Assembly (NCBI RefSeq): GCF_006352475.1
Contig: NZ_VCMZ01000001.1
Coordinates: 2,356,001-2,420,000 of the forward strand
Source of the DNA: Acinetobacter pullicarnis
GTDB lineage: Bacteria > Pseudomonadota > Gammaproteobacteria > Pseudomonadales > Moraxellaceae
Length of the DNA: 64,000 nucleotides
Reading direction: 5' to 3'
Part shown: in pieces, positions 29,741-39,308 of the stretch
Position numbering within the stretch: position 1 is the stretch's first letter
Layout of the letters: each line of letters starts with the position of its first letter
Translations under genes and position numbers: made by a program
Notes under the pieces: generated by a model
What the model was told of the DNA's origin: nothing
Seen by the model: the letters and a program-made list of their open reading frames with translations, nothing else
The model's database searches: none

Positions 29741-30942
29741 AAATACACGTCCCCAAGAACACAAATAATAAAACTATTCAAAGTTTTTATTTCAAAACTT
29801 ATAAATAAAATCCCATGTTAATTTGCATTAAAGCATAGTCATCATTACAAGTTAAATTTGCGAAAAAGAACAAATACATTATTATCTAACCAATTAAGTC
29901 ATAATAATTTTAAGTATTTAATTATCAAAAAAAACAAACAAATAAAATGTCACATCAGTTTAAATATAAACCACACCAATATTATTAATCTACTTCCAAC
30001 TTCTCACCATCAAACCAATTTAGATTTAATTATTTATGCCACTTCACCTTAAGAGTCCTCTGGGACTCAGCGTAAATTTCGTGTAATTTGACACAAATAG
30101 ATTATTTAGATTACCTTATCAACATTAGGATACAAACAAGCAAATGCGTAAAAACCAATTCGAGTTAGATGAAAAAATAAACCAGAATTCGTCCTACAAA
30201 ATCAAATAGAAAGCAAACTAAATTAAATTACCGCAAATACAATCACAATTACCCCCAATATACGATAAGTATATAAATCCATCCAAGCAGCCATTTTAAT
30301 TTAGATTTAAAAATCAAAAATAAAACATTATTTAGTTTTGATTAACAATTTGTTTTTCTTAATTAAGTAACAATAATCATTTATTTAAGCGAATACTTAT
30401 CAATTGATATTTCTCAACTTCAATTAGCGAATACTTAAAAGGTTCTATGGTATCAATGATGCAATAAAGAAATATTTACAGAAATAAAACACAAAATGGA
30501 ACACAAGTTAAGTGTAACACTTTTAAAGTTAATTTTTTGTTATGCATGATATCCGCCTTATTTACATGTGTCGATCATGTCACATTAATTCCAACCAATT
30601 TAGTCGGACTTTATAATTTTTAAATAAAAAAAGGATTTTATCTTCCATTTGTATAATTTTATATGTGATTTAATTATCACTATATTTACAATAAGCAAAA
30701 AATTCCCATCGATCAAATGTTCAATATTTAACCAGTTGATTTCTATTTAGCTGATCTCGTCTTTTTTTAAAAAAATAAGCTGATAAACCACAAACAAAAG
30801 CGTATCGATTTTCTGATTTACGTCTATGATTTTAGTTTTTAGTCGGCAACTTAAATAAGGTATTAAAGATAAATAAGCCCTGCTATCTCAAATGAATCAA
30901 AATCCCAATAAAACTCTTTTATTAGCCTTTTAATTTATCCTT

Positions 30943-30995
30943 CAAGGAGGAAAAACGTGTTTGTAAACAGTTCTGAAAACGACTTATTCCAATAA
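30943..30995 (+). other. Twelve-codon micro-ORF with strong ribosome site
   Basis: AAGGAGG (30944-30950) lies 6 bases before a GTG at 30957 that opens MFVNSSENDLFQ and stops at 30995, running into the terminator hairpin at 30994. A strong Shine-Dalgarno sequence in AT-rich DNA is unlikely by chance, but a 12-codon frame is weak evidence; it may be a small protein, a leader, or part of a small RNA. Confidence 0.35.
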
Positions 30996-31023
30996 AAAAT
31001 GGCTGCATCTGCAGCCATTTTTT
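30994..31023. terminator. Bidirectional terminator after the secretion operon
   Basis: A 14-base perfect stem AAAAAATGGCTGCA with its complement around a TC centre, with A and T runs on both sides. It lies 26 bases beyond the stop of the HlyD-like gene and also directly after the micro-ORF. Confidence 0.88.
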
Positions 31024-31049
31024 ATTATTAGAACTCAATGTATTCTATG

Positions 31050-32240
31050 CTATCGCTCTCTTAAAGCTTCATTGGCTTTATTAAATGGTTTCAGTAAGTA
31101 TTCAAGTACGGTTTTCGACCCAGTTTGAATATCAACAGTTGCCACCATGCCTGGAGTGATCGCAAAGGCTTTAGCTGCCTTGTTATAAAGTTTATCTGAG
31201 TCCGTACGAATATAAACCCGATAATAAAACTGATCCTGTTTAACTTCATCTCGAATTGTATCCGGAGAAATAACCGTAACCTTTCCTTTTAGTCCACCAT
31301 AAATTGGATAATCATAAGCCGTGATTTTAACTAATGCAGATTGCCCTGGTCGAATAAAAGCAATATCTCGTGGTGAAATTCGTGCTTCAATTAATAATTG
31401 ATCCTCTAAAGGCACGATCGTCATGAGCTTACCATTTTGAGGAATAACCCCACCCAAAGTCATCACATCAATTTCTTTCACAATACCGCGTGCAGGTGCT
31501 TTAAAAATAGTGCGCTCCAAAGTATCTGACCGTCCTTTAACCACTTGCTGCTGCTGTTCTATGTCTGTGCTGGCCTTAGACAGTTCCTCGCGTGCTTTTA
31601 CCAAATATTGATTTTTTGCATCACTGATTTGATTACGCATTTCGTTAGCTTGTCGTTTTAAACGAAGTACCTCGACCTCACTGGCTGCACCTTTCTCCAC
31701 CAAGGGTTCCGTCATCCGTAGCTCTTGCTCAACTAACATCAGGGCTTTTTCTAAGCCGGCCACCGTCGCATTTAAATTGTCACGGCGTGATTGATATAAC
31801 TGGGTTTGTTCTCGAACCAACTCCATCTCTTTTTTAACTGCATCAGGAAAGACCAAAGCTGTTCCATTTACCTCTGCACGCAATCGTGCAGCAGTTGCTT
31901 GAGCCGAGATCAGCAAGGACTGTGATTCACCAACATTCGACGCAAATCGAGTCGGATCAAGTTGAGCCAAAACCTGACCCTTCTGTACCACATCACCCTC
32001 TTTGACATTTAATTTGGTTAAAATACCACCTTCTAATGATTGAATAACCTGATCTTTTGAAGATGGCACCACTTTGCCAGTCCCCGTTGAGACTTCTTCT
32101 AGTGTAAAGAACCATGCCCATAAGATGAGTATCAAAAAGCCTATACTAATAATCCAAACCAAGAAACTGGCTTTCGGCAATGCTGGCACCTGACGAGAAA
32201 GATTTAACCTACGTGCATTTTTTTTATTGTTTAAACTCAT
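31050..32240 (-). CDS. Type I secretion periplasmic adaptor, HlyD/LapC-like
   Basis: A 396-residue HlyD-family protein: cytoplasmic Arg-rich N-terminus, one transmembrane helix (SFLVWIISIGFLILILWAWFF, about 25-46), biotinyl-lipoyl segment (DQVIQSLEGGILTKLNVKEGDVV), long coiled-coil hairpin (about 120-250), second lipoyl half (IFKAPARGIVKEIDVMTLGGVI) and C-terminal beta domain ending VDIQTGSKTVLEYLLKP. It bridges the ABC transporter and the TolC-like channel. Last gene of the three-gene operon, overlapping the ABC gene by 4 bases. Expected cargo is the BapA-type adhesin downstream. Confidence 0.92.
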   Translation of the reverse strand: MSLNNKKNARRLNLSRQVPALPKASFLVWIISIGFLILILWAWFFTLEEVSTGTGKVVPSSKDQVIQSLEGGILTKLNVKEGDVVQKGQVLAQLDPTRFASNVGESQSLLISAQATAARLRAEVNGTALVFPDAVKKEMELVREQTQLYQSRRDNLNATVAGLEKALMLVEQELRMTEPLVEKGAASEVEVLRLKRQANEMRNQISDAKNQYLVKAREELSKASTDIEQQQQVVKGRSDTLERTIFKAPARGIVKEIDVMTLGGVIPQNGKLMTIVPLEDQLLIEARISPRDIAFIRPGQSALVKITAYDYPIYGGLKGKVTVISPDTIRDEVKQDQFYYRVYIRTDSDKLYNKAAKAFAITPGMVATVDIQTGSKTVLEYLLKPFNKANEALRER

Positions 32241-34408
32241 GCCTCTACTCCCTGACTCTGCTGGACCTGTATGCTTTGAGTTGACTCGGCCTGAGTTTGG
32301 TTGGATTGCGAACCATTTAGAATCTGATCACGTGGTCCATCCATCACAATTTTGCCATTATTCACCACAATAATTCGATCAACCAATTCCAGTACTGCTC
32401 GACGATGTGTCGCAACCACCAAGGTTCGATTACCGAGCCACTGTTTTAAATGATCAATCAATTGTTTCTCAGAAATATCATCGATCGAAGCGGTAGGTTC
32501 ATCAAGCAATAAAATATTCGGCTGACAAATTAATAACCGTGTCAACAATAATGCTTGGCGCTGCCCACCTGAAAATCCAACACCGCCCTCTAGAATAATA
32601 TGTTCGAGACCTTCTTTCTTTTCTTGTACAAATGCTAATGCACCTGTAATTTCCAATGCACTCAACAACTGTTGATCGGTTGCTAATGGTGCACCCATCA
32701 TTAAGTTTTCACGGATGCTGCCAAAAAACAAATGTGCATTTTGGTTTAATAAGCTCATATCTCGTCGTACATCGGAGGGATCTAATAGTGTCAGATCAAT
32801 GCCATCCAAAGAAACCTTACCTTGTACTGGATTTTGCATCCCCGACAACAATTGCAGTAAGGTTGACTTACCTGCACCATTACGCCCTAATATGGCAATT
32901 TTCTCACCCGCTTTAATCTCAAGCTTAGCGATGGCGAGACTGGGTTTCGGGTCATCCTCGGCATATTTAAAGCTAACACCTTCCAATAGATAATCACCGT
33001 GTAAAACTGCACGTTGAATCAGCTGTGAGCGCTCTGGTTGATCAACAGGTTTTTTCATCAATTCATCTAAACTTTGCTTGGCCATTTTCGACTGTTGTAA
33101 CTTACCTAACACGCCAGCAAATTGAGAAATCGGAGCCAACATTCGTGTCGATAAAATTGAACATGCGACCAATGCCCCAGTGGTCATATCGCCTTTAATG
33201 ACAGCAAAGACTCCCACTAAAACCACAATTGCAAAAGTTAGCCCTTGAACTTTTTGCGTCCACGTCGACATCAAGTTGACTATTATTCTTTGCTTCATGC
33301 TGATATTGGCTGAAACCTCATTCATGTGGTTCCACTGGTTCTGGAAACGTGATTCTGCTCGTAATAGCTTAATATCCTCAATCCCTTGTACTGCTTCAAC
33401 TAAAATTGCATTACGAATTGAGGATTCACGCATGCCCTCTTGTGCCAATCGAGCCAAAGGCTTTTGCATTAAAATCCCTGGAATAAGCATCACAGGGACA
33501 ATCACCAACATGATCCAGAATAAATCACCACCGATCAGCCAAAAAATGCCTAAGAACAAAATAAAAAATGGTAAATCTGCAATCGCACTGATGGTGGTTG
33601 AGGTGACCATCTCACGCACACCTTCCAATTCGCGAATTTGTGAAATAAATGTCCCTGTTGATTTAGAGCGTTCATTGTTTTTGATCCGCAGTGCATGACC
33701 AAAGACCTGATCTGAGACACGTAAATCGGCTCTTTTCCCAATCATATCGGAAATATAAGCACGTGAAATTCTTAAAATAAACTCAAATATTGCTGCAATC
33801 ACCACACCGCCAAACAATACCCACAAGGTTGGGATTGACTGCGACGGTACCACCCGATCATAGACATTCATTGAAAATACAATGGTTGCCAAAGCTAGAA
33901 TATTGGCAATTAACGAAGCAAATAAAATATCGATATAGCGCTTCCAATCTGCAAGCACAATATGCCAAAACCAATTTGGCTCATAAGGTTTGATATATTC
34001 ATCAATGCGTACATCTGGTACAGAGGTTTCAGGTCTTAAAATATAAGCAACATCAACATGCTCTAGTAAATCTTCAATACTAAAGACCTGTGCCAAACCA
34101 TGATCACCACTGAGTTGAACACTAATATTGCCTTCTTGATCTGCTTTATCTGCAACCCCAACTTGACCATTTTTAAAACCAATTAATATCGGTAAACGCC
34201 ATGGATTAAGCATCTCAATGCCAAATGCTGACTTACGTAAACTGAGACCCACCTGGCGTGTCACTAAAGACAGAACATCATCAACGGTTTGGTTTTTATT
34301 CCAATTGAGTTCGAGGCGTAAACGCTCTTCAGAAGGCGAAATACGATAATGTTTTGCAATAATCAGGACCGCTTGCAACCACGCTTGTGCATTGATACTT
34401 AGTGTCAT
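32237..34408 (-). CDS. Type I secretion ABC transporter, LapB-like
   Basis: A 723-residue fused permease-ATPase. Residues 1-125 form a C39-like domain without a catalytic Cys, so it binds but does not cut its substrate, as in HlyB/LapB. Helices span about 150-440. The ATPase has Walker A GRNGAGKST, Gln-loop LLNQNAHLF, signature FSGGQRQ, Walker B ILLLDEP and the His loop VATHRRA. It powers one-step export of the adhesin through the envelope. The C-terminus is a Gln/Ser-rich tail. Overlaps both neighbours by 4 bases. Confidence 0.93.
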   Translation of the reverse strand: MTLSINAQAWLQAVLIIAKHYRISPSEERLRLELNWNKNQTVDDVLSLVTRQVGLSLRKSAFGIEMLNPWRLPILIGFKNGQVGVADKADQEGNISVQLSGDHGLAQVFSIEDLLEHVDVAYILRPETSVPDVRIDEYIKPYEPNWFWHIVLADWKRYIDILFASLIANILALATIVFSMNVYDRVVPSQSIPTLWVLFGGVVIAAIFEFILRISRAYISDMIGKRADLRVSDQVFGHALRIKNNERSKSTGTFISQIRELEGVREMVTSTTISAIADLPFFILFLGIFWLIGGDLFWIMLVIVPVMLIPGILMQKPLARLAQEGMRESSIRNAILVEAVQGIEDIKLLRAESRFQNQWNHMNEVSANISMKQRIIVNLMSTWTQKVQGLTFAIVVLVGVFAVIKGDMTTGALVACSILSTRMLAPISQFAGVLGKLQQSKMAKQSLDELMKKPVDQPERSQLIQRAVLHGDYLLEGVSFKYAEDDPKPSLAIAKLEIKAGEKIAILGRNGAGKSTLLQLLSGMQNPVQGKVSLDGIDLTLLDPSDVRRDMSLLNQNAHLFFGSIRENLMMGAPLATDQQLLSALEITGALAFVQEKKEGLEHIILEGGVGFSGGQRQALLLTRLLICQPNILLLDEPTASIDDISEKQLIDHLKQWLGNRTLVVATHRRAVLELVDRIIVVNNGKIVMDGPRDQILNGSQSNQTQAESTQSIQVQQSQGVEA

Positions 34409-36012
34409 GGTTGAATCTCTACCCCTTGAATTGAAACATTATTTAGTTGATACGCCTCACGTGTCTTTCCAGTCACTGCAATAAATTGAACCAAACTGTC
34501 AAAGATTTCATAGCGATTGGTTTCAAGTTGCATATTGGCACTGTGAATCGCTTGTTCTGCATTGAGTAAGTCCACAACCGAACGTGTTCCTAACTTATAT
34601 TGTTCTTGATAAAGCTCTTTGGTGCGGACAGAAATGGCCTGTTGACTCACCAACACCTCCATTTGTAAGCGCTTATTTTCAATGTTTTCGCGTGTTGCAC
34701 GAATTTGATTGAGGACTTCTAAATACACGGCATTGACACTAGAACGAGCAGCTTGCTCTGCATAACTTGCAGCTTTACTTCGCGAGGCATTGGCACCTCC
34801 CTGATAAAAATTACTGGTTGCTTCAAACATGATTGAGTTGTAATAACCATTGTCTTGATTGTTATTTGGATTAACGCCATTGATGGCCTGACTCAACGAT
34901 CCCTTAATACTAAGTGTTGGATAACGACTTAAATCCACCTGCTTTTTTTGTAGCTGAGCCACATCAACATAAGCTTGTGCTTCAATCATTCTAGGGATCT
35001 TTTGAAATGCAGGATCAGCATAAATGTCAGCATTCTCAATTAACACCAAGGGAATCTGCCAATTTGTGCTTGCAACCTCTTGCCCCAAAAGAGTTCGGAG
35101 TCGTTCTTGATAAATTCTCAGCTGTGTCTGTTGTGAAATGAGATTAGAACGTGCTGCTGCCAAATAAGACTGAGCTTGAATTGGATCGGCCTGACTACTA
35201 ATCCCAGCATTGGCACGTAAATTTGCGATTTCAGCAATCCGCGCAATACCTGTGATTTGTTCTTGTGCAATTCGAGACATCTCTTGGTAGCGTTTAATAT
35301 TGACGATCGAACTTGCAACCTGAAAAGCGATATCGTCAATGCTGACCAAGACATTGCTTTGTGCAGCAAGCAACTTGGCCTTTTGCTCATCCACACCACT
35401 TTTTACTTTTCCGAAGTCATAAACCATCTGTGTTGCATTAATATTTAGCAATTGTCGACCACGCTCGCCAGTCGTCATATCACCGCTACCGATACCACCA
35501 GAAAGTTGTGGATAGTAGGCTGCCTTAGCAACATCAATACTTGCATTCTGTGAAGCAAGATTGGAAATACTGCGGCTAATCAGTGGATGGCGTGAAAGTG
35601 TGATACGAATTGCATCAAAAAAATTCAAGTTTTGTATTTCTGCGTCATTCTGCTGACTTTGCCCCATCATCGATTGTGGGTTGCCTACAGCCTGTAAGCG
35701 CGGTAGATCTTCAATCGCTGAACGGTCATATTGAAAATTAGAAAGTTCACTGAATTGTATTTTTTGATAATTAAAATCGGGGGTCGGTGCTATTAACGCC
35801 ATAACCCTGTGTTTAAGCGATTGTGCCATGCTCGCAGATTTTTCAACTTCAGGTGCACTCATAGGGCTCAATGCAACATTCGCATTGTATGGATGATCAG
35901 CAGCTGTAGATTTCACAGTATCAGATGCATAAACATAGGTATTTTGTAGCGCAAAAATCATGACACATAGGCTTAGCCTAGGGGTGATTAAAATTAAACG
36001 GCGGCTAATCAC
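34405..36012 (-). CDS. Type I secretion outer-membrane channel, TolC/LapE-like
   Basis: A 535-residue protein with a signal peptide ending near VYASD and an extra 90-residue N-terminal region before the first TolC repeat (NLNFFDAIRITLSRHPLISRSISNLASQNASIDVAKAAYYPQLS). The second repeat is around 350-500 (VDLSRYPTLSIKGSL, ELYQEQYKLGTRSVVDLLNAEQAIHSA). It forms the outer-membrane channel of the adhesin secretion system. First gene of the operon; about 450 bases of AT-rich DNA precede it. No LapD/LapG-type release genes are visible. Confidence 0.92.
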   Translation of the reverse strand: MISRRLILITPRLSLCVMIFALQNTYVYASDTVKSTAADHPYNANVALSPMSAPEVEKSASMAQSLKHRVMALIAPTPDFNYQKIQFSELSNFQYDRSAIEDLPRLQAVGNPQSMMGQSQQNDAEIQNLNFFDAIRITLSRHPLISRSISNLASQNASIDVAKAAYYPQLSGGIGSGDMTTGERGRQLLNINATQMVYDFGKVKSGVDEQKAKLLAAQSNVLVSIDDIAFQVASSIVNIKRYQEMSRIAQEQITGIARIAEIANLRANAGISSQADPIQAQSYLAAARSNLISQQTQLRIYQERLRTLLGQEVASTNWQIPLVLIENADIYADPAFQKIPRMIEAQAYVDVAQLQKKQVDLSRYPTLSIKGSLSQAINGVNPNNNQDNGYYNSIMFEATSNFYQGGANASRSKAASYAEQAARSSVNAVYLEVLNQIRATRENIENKRLQMEVLVSQQAISVRTKELYQEQYKLGTRSVVDLLNAEQAIHSANMQLETNRYEIFDSLVQFIAVTGKTREAYQLNNVSIQGVEIQP

Positions 36013-36465
36013 ATTATTTCTCTAAACTTGGTTTACACAATCAACCTATTTATCTTACACTAATTTACAATTGTATTTAATCTTGAATATTTTATTATCT
36101 GATAAATTCTAAATTAATTTGAAAAATAGGTGTTGTAATCCACATTTAAAACCATATTAATTACATGGCTTTAAATATTAATTTTAATCATCGTTAAATA
36201 AAAATTAATAGAATATTTTTTTTCAAAAAATATTTAAATGAAGATAATGAAATCAAAACTTAATGTATTTCGTATTGCCGTTAATACATTTTATTTATGC
36301 GTAACGTCCTAAAAGTAATTTGCTATTAATCATTTTTAATAAGCTCGAAAAACTCACAATAATTTCTATTTAAAAATAGGAGAATATTTTTATATTTATT
36401 ATAGACATAATAAAAAACCACAACGTCGTTAAACACAAAGTTGTGGTTCGTCTACTTTCAAAAAA
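36013..36465. other. AT-rich gap before the secretion operon
   Basis: Promoter region of the TolC-like gene and, at the far end, the terminator of the butanediol dehydrogenase gene. No open frame of interest; T- and A-rich runs around 36200-36260. Confidence 0.5.
36416..36448 (-). terminator. Terminator after bdh
   Basis: AACCACAAC/GTTGTGGTT hairpin with a 15-base loop; the minus-strand transcript continues into a U run. 18 bases from the stop codon. Confidence 0.8.
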
Positions 36466-37524
36466 CTAAGGACTCACAATAATTTTCACAGCGGACTCAT
36501 TGTTGTGAATCAAGGTTTCAAAGCCTTCAGCAACCAAATCATCAAGTTTAATGCGCTGGGTGATAAACGGTTCCAAATTAATTTTGCCTGCTTCAACCAA
36601 CTTGATGGTTTCTTGATGATCATTGACGTAGGCAATCGTGCCACGAATATCAAGCTCTTTCATCACCACTTGATGCACATTGATACTTGCTGGATGACTC
36701 CAAATCGACACAATTACAATGACACCCGTTGGCTTGGTTGCATCAACCAATGATTCAAGTACTTTATTGACACTGGTACATTCAAAGGCCACATCTGCGC
36801 CACGATCACCCGTAATTTTCATCACTTCAGCCACAACATCGACTTGCGTTGGATCCAAAATGTAATCTGCCACCCCTGATTCACGTGCCTTGTCTTTACG
36901 TTTGGCGCTGAGTTCAGTCACGATCACCGTTAAACCTTTGGCTTTTAATATCGCAGACAACAGCAGTCCAATCGGACCTGCACCACCAACCAGAGCAACA
37001 TCACCGGCTTTGGCACCACTCCGTACAAAGGCATGATGACCCACAGATAAAGGTTCAATTAAAGCTGCTTGATCGAGTGGAATTTTATTTGAGATAGGAT
37101 GCACCCAACGGCGTTTCACTGCGATTTTTTCAGAAAGACCACCACCACGTCCACCAAGACCAATAAAGTTCATGTTCTTAGATAAGTGATATTGATCACC
37201 CGGACCTGTCGGTACATCATCCGCAATAATATACGGTTCAACCACGACATGTTGACCCACTTGAATATCATCAACGCCCTCACCTACGGCATAGACCACA
37301 CCAGAGAACTCATGTCCCATGGTAATTGGCGCAGATTCACCAGAGATCGGATGTGGATGACCACAAGCAGGAATAAAAATAGGACCGTCTATAAATTCAT
37401 GTAGATCTGTGCCGCAAATACCACACCAAGCCACTTGAATACCAACCGTACCAGCTTCAACGACGGGCTCGGGAATATCTTCAATGCGGATATCACCCTT
37501 ATCGTAAAATCGAGCTGCTTTCAT
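36466..37524 (-). CDS. 2,3-butanediol dehydrogenase-like zinc MDR enzyme
   Basis: A 352-residue zinc-dependent medium-chain dehydrogenase, matching (R,R)-butanediol/sorbitol-type enzymes. Catalytic zinc ligands are in WCGICGTDLHEF and GHEFSGVV; the NAD fold is VALVGGAGPIGLLLSAILKAKG. The insert with FIDGPIFIPACGHPHPISGESAPITMGHE is typical of the BDH subgroup, and the structural-zinc Cys cluster is absent, as in that subgroup. The start at 37524 (MKAARFYDKGDIRIED) is chosen because GGAG lies 7 bases upstream and family members begin here; the frame is open 28 codons farther. It probably interconverts acetoin and 2,3-butanediol. Monocistronic with its own terminator. Confidence 0.85.
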   Translation of the reverse strand: MKAARFYDKGDIRIEDIPEPVVEAGTVGIQVAWCGICGTDLHEFIDGPIFIPACGHPHPISGESAPITMGHEFSGVVYAVGEGVDDIQVGQHVVVEPYIIADDVPTGPGDQYHLSKNMNFIGLGGRGGGLSEKIAVKRRWVHPISNKIPLDQAALIEPLSVGHHAFVRSGAKAGDVALVGGAGPIGLLLSAILKAKGLTVIVTELSAKRKDKARESGVADYILDPTQVDVVAEVMKITGDRGADVAFECTSVNKVLESLVDATKPTGVIVIVSIWSHPASINVHQVVMKELDIRGTIAYVNDHQETIKLVEAGKINLEPFITQRIKLDDLVAEGFETLIHNNESAVKIIVSP

Positions 37525-37780
37525 TTTATTCTCCAATACGTCAATGAATGTGCCTTCGCATCTCAAACCATCAAAATAATCAGACCATCGCATAGAGATC
37601 CCTTGCACTTTATTGGTTTAGTCTGTCATTGATGAAGATCTGCAACTCAACTATTGGTACAGCATAAAGGGTTGGCTTTTGGTTGGCTCGGTATCAACGC
37701 CTGCAGTCGCGACCCTGAAAACCAACTCAAGACACTTTCTTTAAGCCTTTGACTTAAACCTACTCCACTTACTCAGCCAA

Positions 37781-39172
37781 TTAAATTCGTTTCGCTCGAT
37801 TGACAATATCATCCAATACACGATTCACCTGCCGTTCTAAATCGTCAGTCAAACCTTGGCAAAGTTCATCTTGCTTCTTCAACGTCCCGGTACTTTTATT
37901 GCGATAACCTGCCGGTACATCACCAGAATAAAAGACCTTACTTTGTTCAGTTTCATCTTCAAGTGAAATCACCTTGCGTAGACCAACAGCACCTTTGCTT
38001 TCAATGATGAGTCGAATTTCATATTTATTTTTTTGAAACTCAGTCTGTTGGTTAAATTTAAATACTTGCCCCTGATGGTCAAGCACACTTTGCACTTGAT
38101 TGTTTTTTTCAGGCCGACCTTCACTGTAATAACTGCTGTAATCAAAATACACCACAATATCAGCATCTGAACGACGATCTAAAAGCGTAAATGGAGCAGC
38201 TTTAAAAGCAGTTTTGATTTCTTGTTCAAATCGCTCAGATAAACGCTCACTGCTGTACTTACCGCAGCGATCATCCCCCTTTTCCTGATCGATAAAATAG
38301 GCAACACGTACAAGGCCTTTTTGAGCTGCAGTGCGTGCTAAATCTGCTGAATTTTTATAACGGCCATAGGGGCTATAAATGGTATTGGCATCTTGATATA
38401 ACGTGGCAATTTCTCGAAAATCAACCTTGTAACGTGCAGACTTTTCTTTCTGACTGGCTTCTAAAAACAATTGACTGGCTTTTTCTGTACGCCAAAGCTG
38501 GTCATATTTACTAAATTGTTGCGCTGCGTCTTTGTATTTCCCATGTGCCGCATAAGCTTCACTGGCCTTGGCAAAGTCTTCACTCGCAGCTTGATAATTT
38601 TTTATTCGGACTTGTAACAAGCCACTTTGATAATAGTCGCCAGCCAGTCGCGTGGCATATTCAAATTGATAACGCGTCGCAAGTTTGGCGATGTCTAAAT
38701 AGTCTGCATAACTTGCACCTGTTTGATAGGCTTCTGCTTTTTGTCTATAGTTTTCAGTGGTATTCAGTTGAATCGCATTGCCTTTTTGGTAATACAATTT
38801 CGCCATATCGAGTTTTAAGCTTGGCATCGGATAACGTTGATTAAAAGCTGTAAACTCATTGCGATAAAAACCAGCATCGAGTAAATAACGCGCTTGATAA
38901 ATCGTTTCAAGACGTTTAATTTTCTGATCGATACTCACATTGGGCAAATTTTCAATGCGATTCAAGGATAAATGCACACTTTCCAGCCAACTCTTTTTCA
39001 GTGAGTTTCTTGGATATTCTTGTTTTTCATTCAGCTTGTTGGTGACGATGCGAATACTGCTTAGATAGTCACCTTTTTCATAACTTTGCATCGCCTTGTT
39101 TAGCGTACATGCTGTCAAAGTACTCACACAGAACACAATACAGCAGATTTTAGCTAAAAATGTCTTACCCAT
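37781..39172 (-). CDS. Uncharacterised lipoprotein with TPR-like helices
   Basis: A 463-residue protein with a lipoprotein signal (lipobox LTAC, Cys near 22). Residues 30-280 are helical with TPR-like spacing (for example YRNEFTAFNQRYP, NYQAASEDFAKASEAYAAHGKYKDAAQQFSKYDQ). The C-terminal 150 residues have a mixed fold with SDADIVVYFDYSSYYSEGR and a charged end. I do not recognise a named family. It is predicted to be anchored in the outer or inner membrane facing the periplasm. Two further uncharacterised genes lie upstream on the same strand with gaps of 136 and 38 bases. Confidence 0.75.
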   Translation of the reverse strand: MGKTFLAKICCIVFCVSTLTACTLNKAMQSYEKGDYLSSIRIVTNKLNEKQEYPRNSLKKSWLESVHLSLNRIENLPNVSIDQKIKRLETIYQARYLLDAGFYRNEFTAFNQRYPMPSLKLDMAKLYYQKGNAIQLNTTENYRQKAEAYQTGASYADYLDIAKLATRYQFEYATRLAGDYYQSGLLQVRIKNYQAASEDFAKASEAYAAHGKYKDAAQQFSKYDQLWRTEKASQLFLEASQKEKSARYKVDFREIATLYQDANTIYSPYGRYKNSADLARTAAQKGLVRVAYFIDQEKGDDRCGKYSSERLSERFEQEIKTAFKAAPFTLLDRRSDADIVVYFDYSSYYSEGRPEKNNQVQSVLDHQGQVFKFNQQTEFQKNKYEIRLIIESKGAVGLRKVISLEDETEQSKVFYSGDVPAGYRNKSTGTLKKQDELCQGLTDDLERQVNRVLDDIVNRAKRI

Positions 39173-39308
39173 TGCCTACAACCACTTTCTTATAATACAT
39201 AGATTATACGGTAGTCATACACGACAAGACGAATGCTTTTACCATCACACCCATCAGCCTTCACAATATATGCTTAGTTATCTCAAGGGGATAGCAGCAT
39301 AATCTAGA

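Larger units (their letters stand above)
29741..31049. other. Long AT-rich gap upstream of adhesin
   Basis: 1.3 kb of very AT-rich DNA between the secretion operon and the adhesin start. It must hold the adhesin promoter. A 12-base direct repeat AGCGAATACTTA occurs at 30388-30399 and 30426-30437. A micro-ORF with a strong ribosome site (30941-30995) lies near the secretion-operon end, next to a terminator. A 64-codon plus-strand frame at 29858-30052 is AT-driven and not called. Confidence 0.5.

Noticed and set aside
29858..30052. 64-codon Asn/Lys/Ile-rich frame upstream of the adhesin
   Set aside because: Low-complexity AT-rich composition and no ribosome site.
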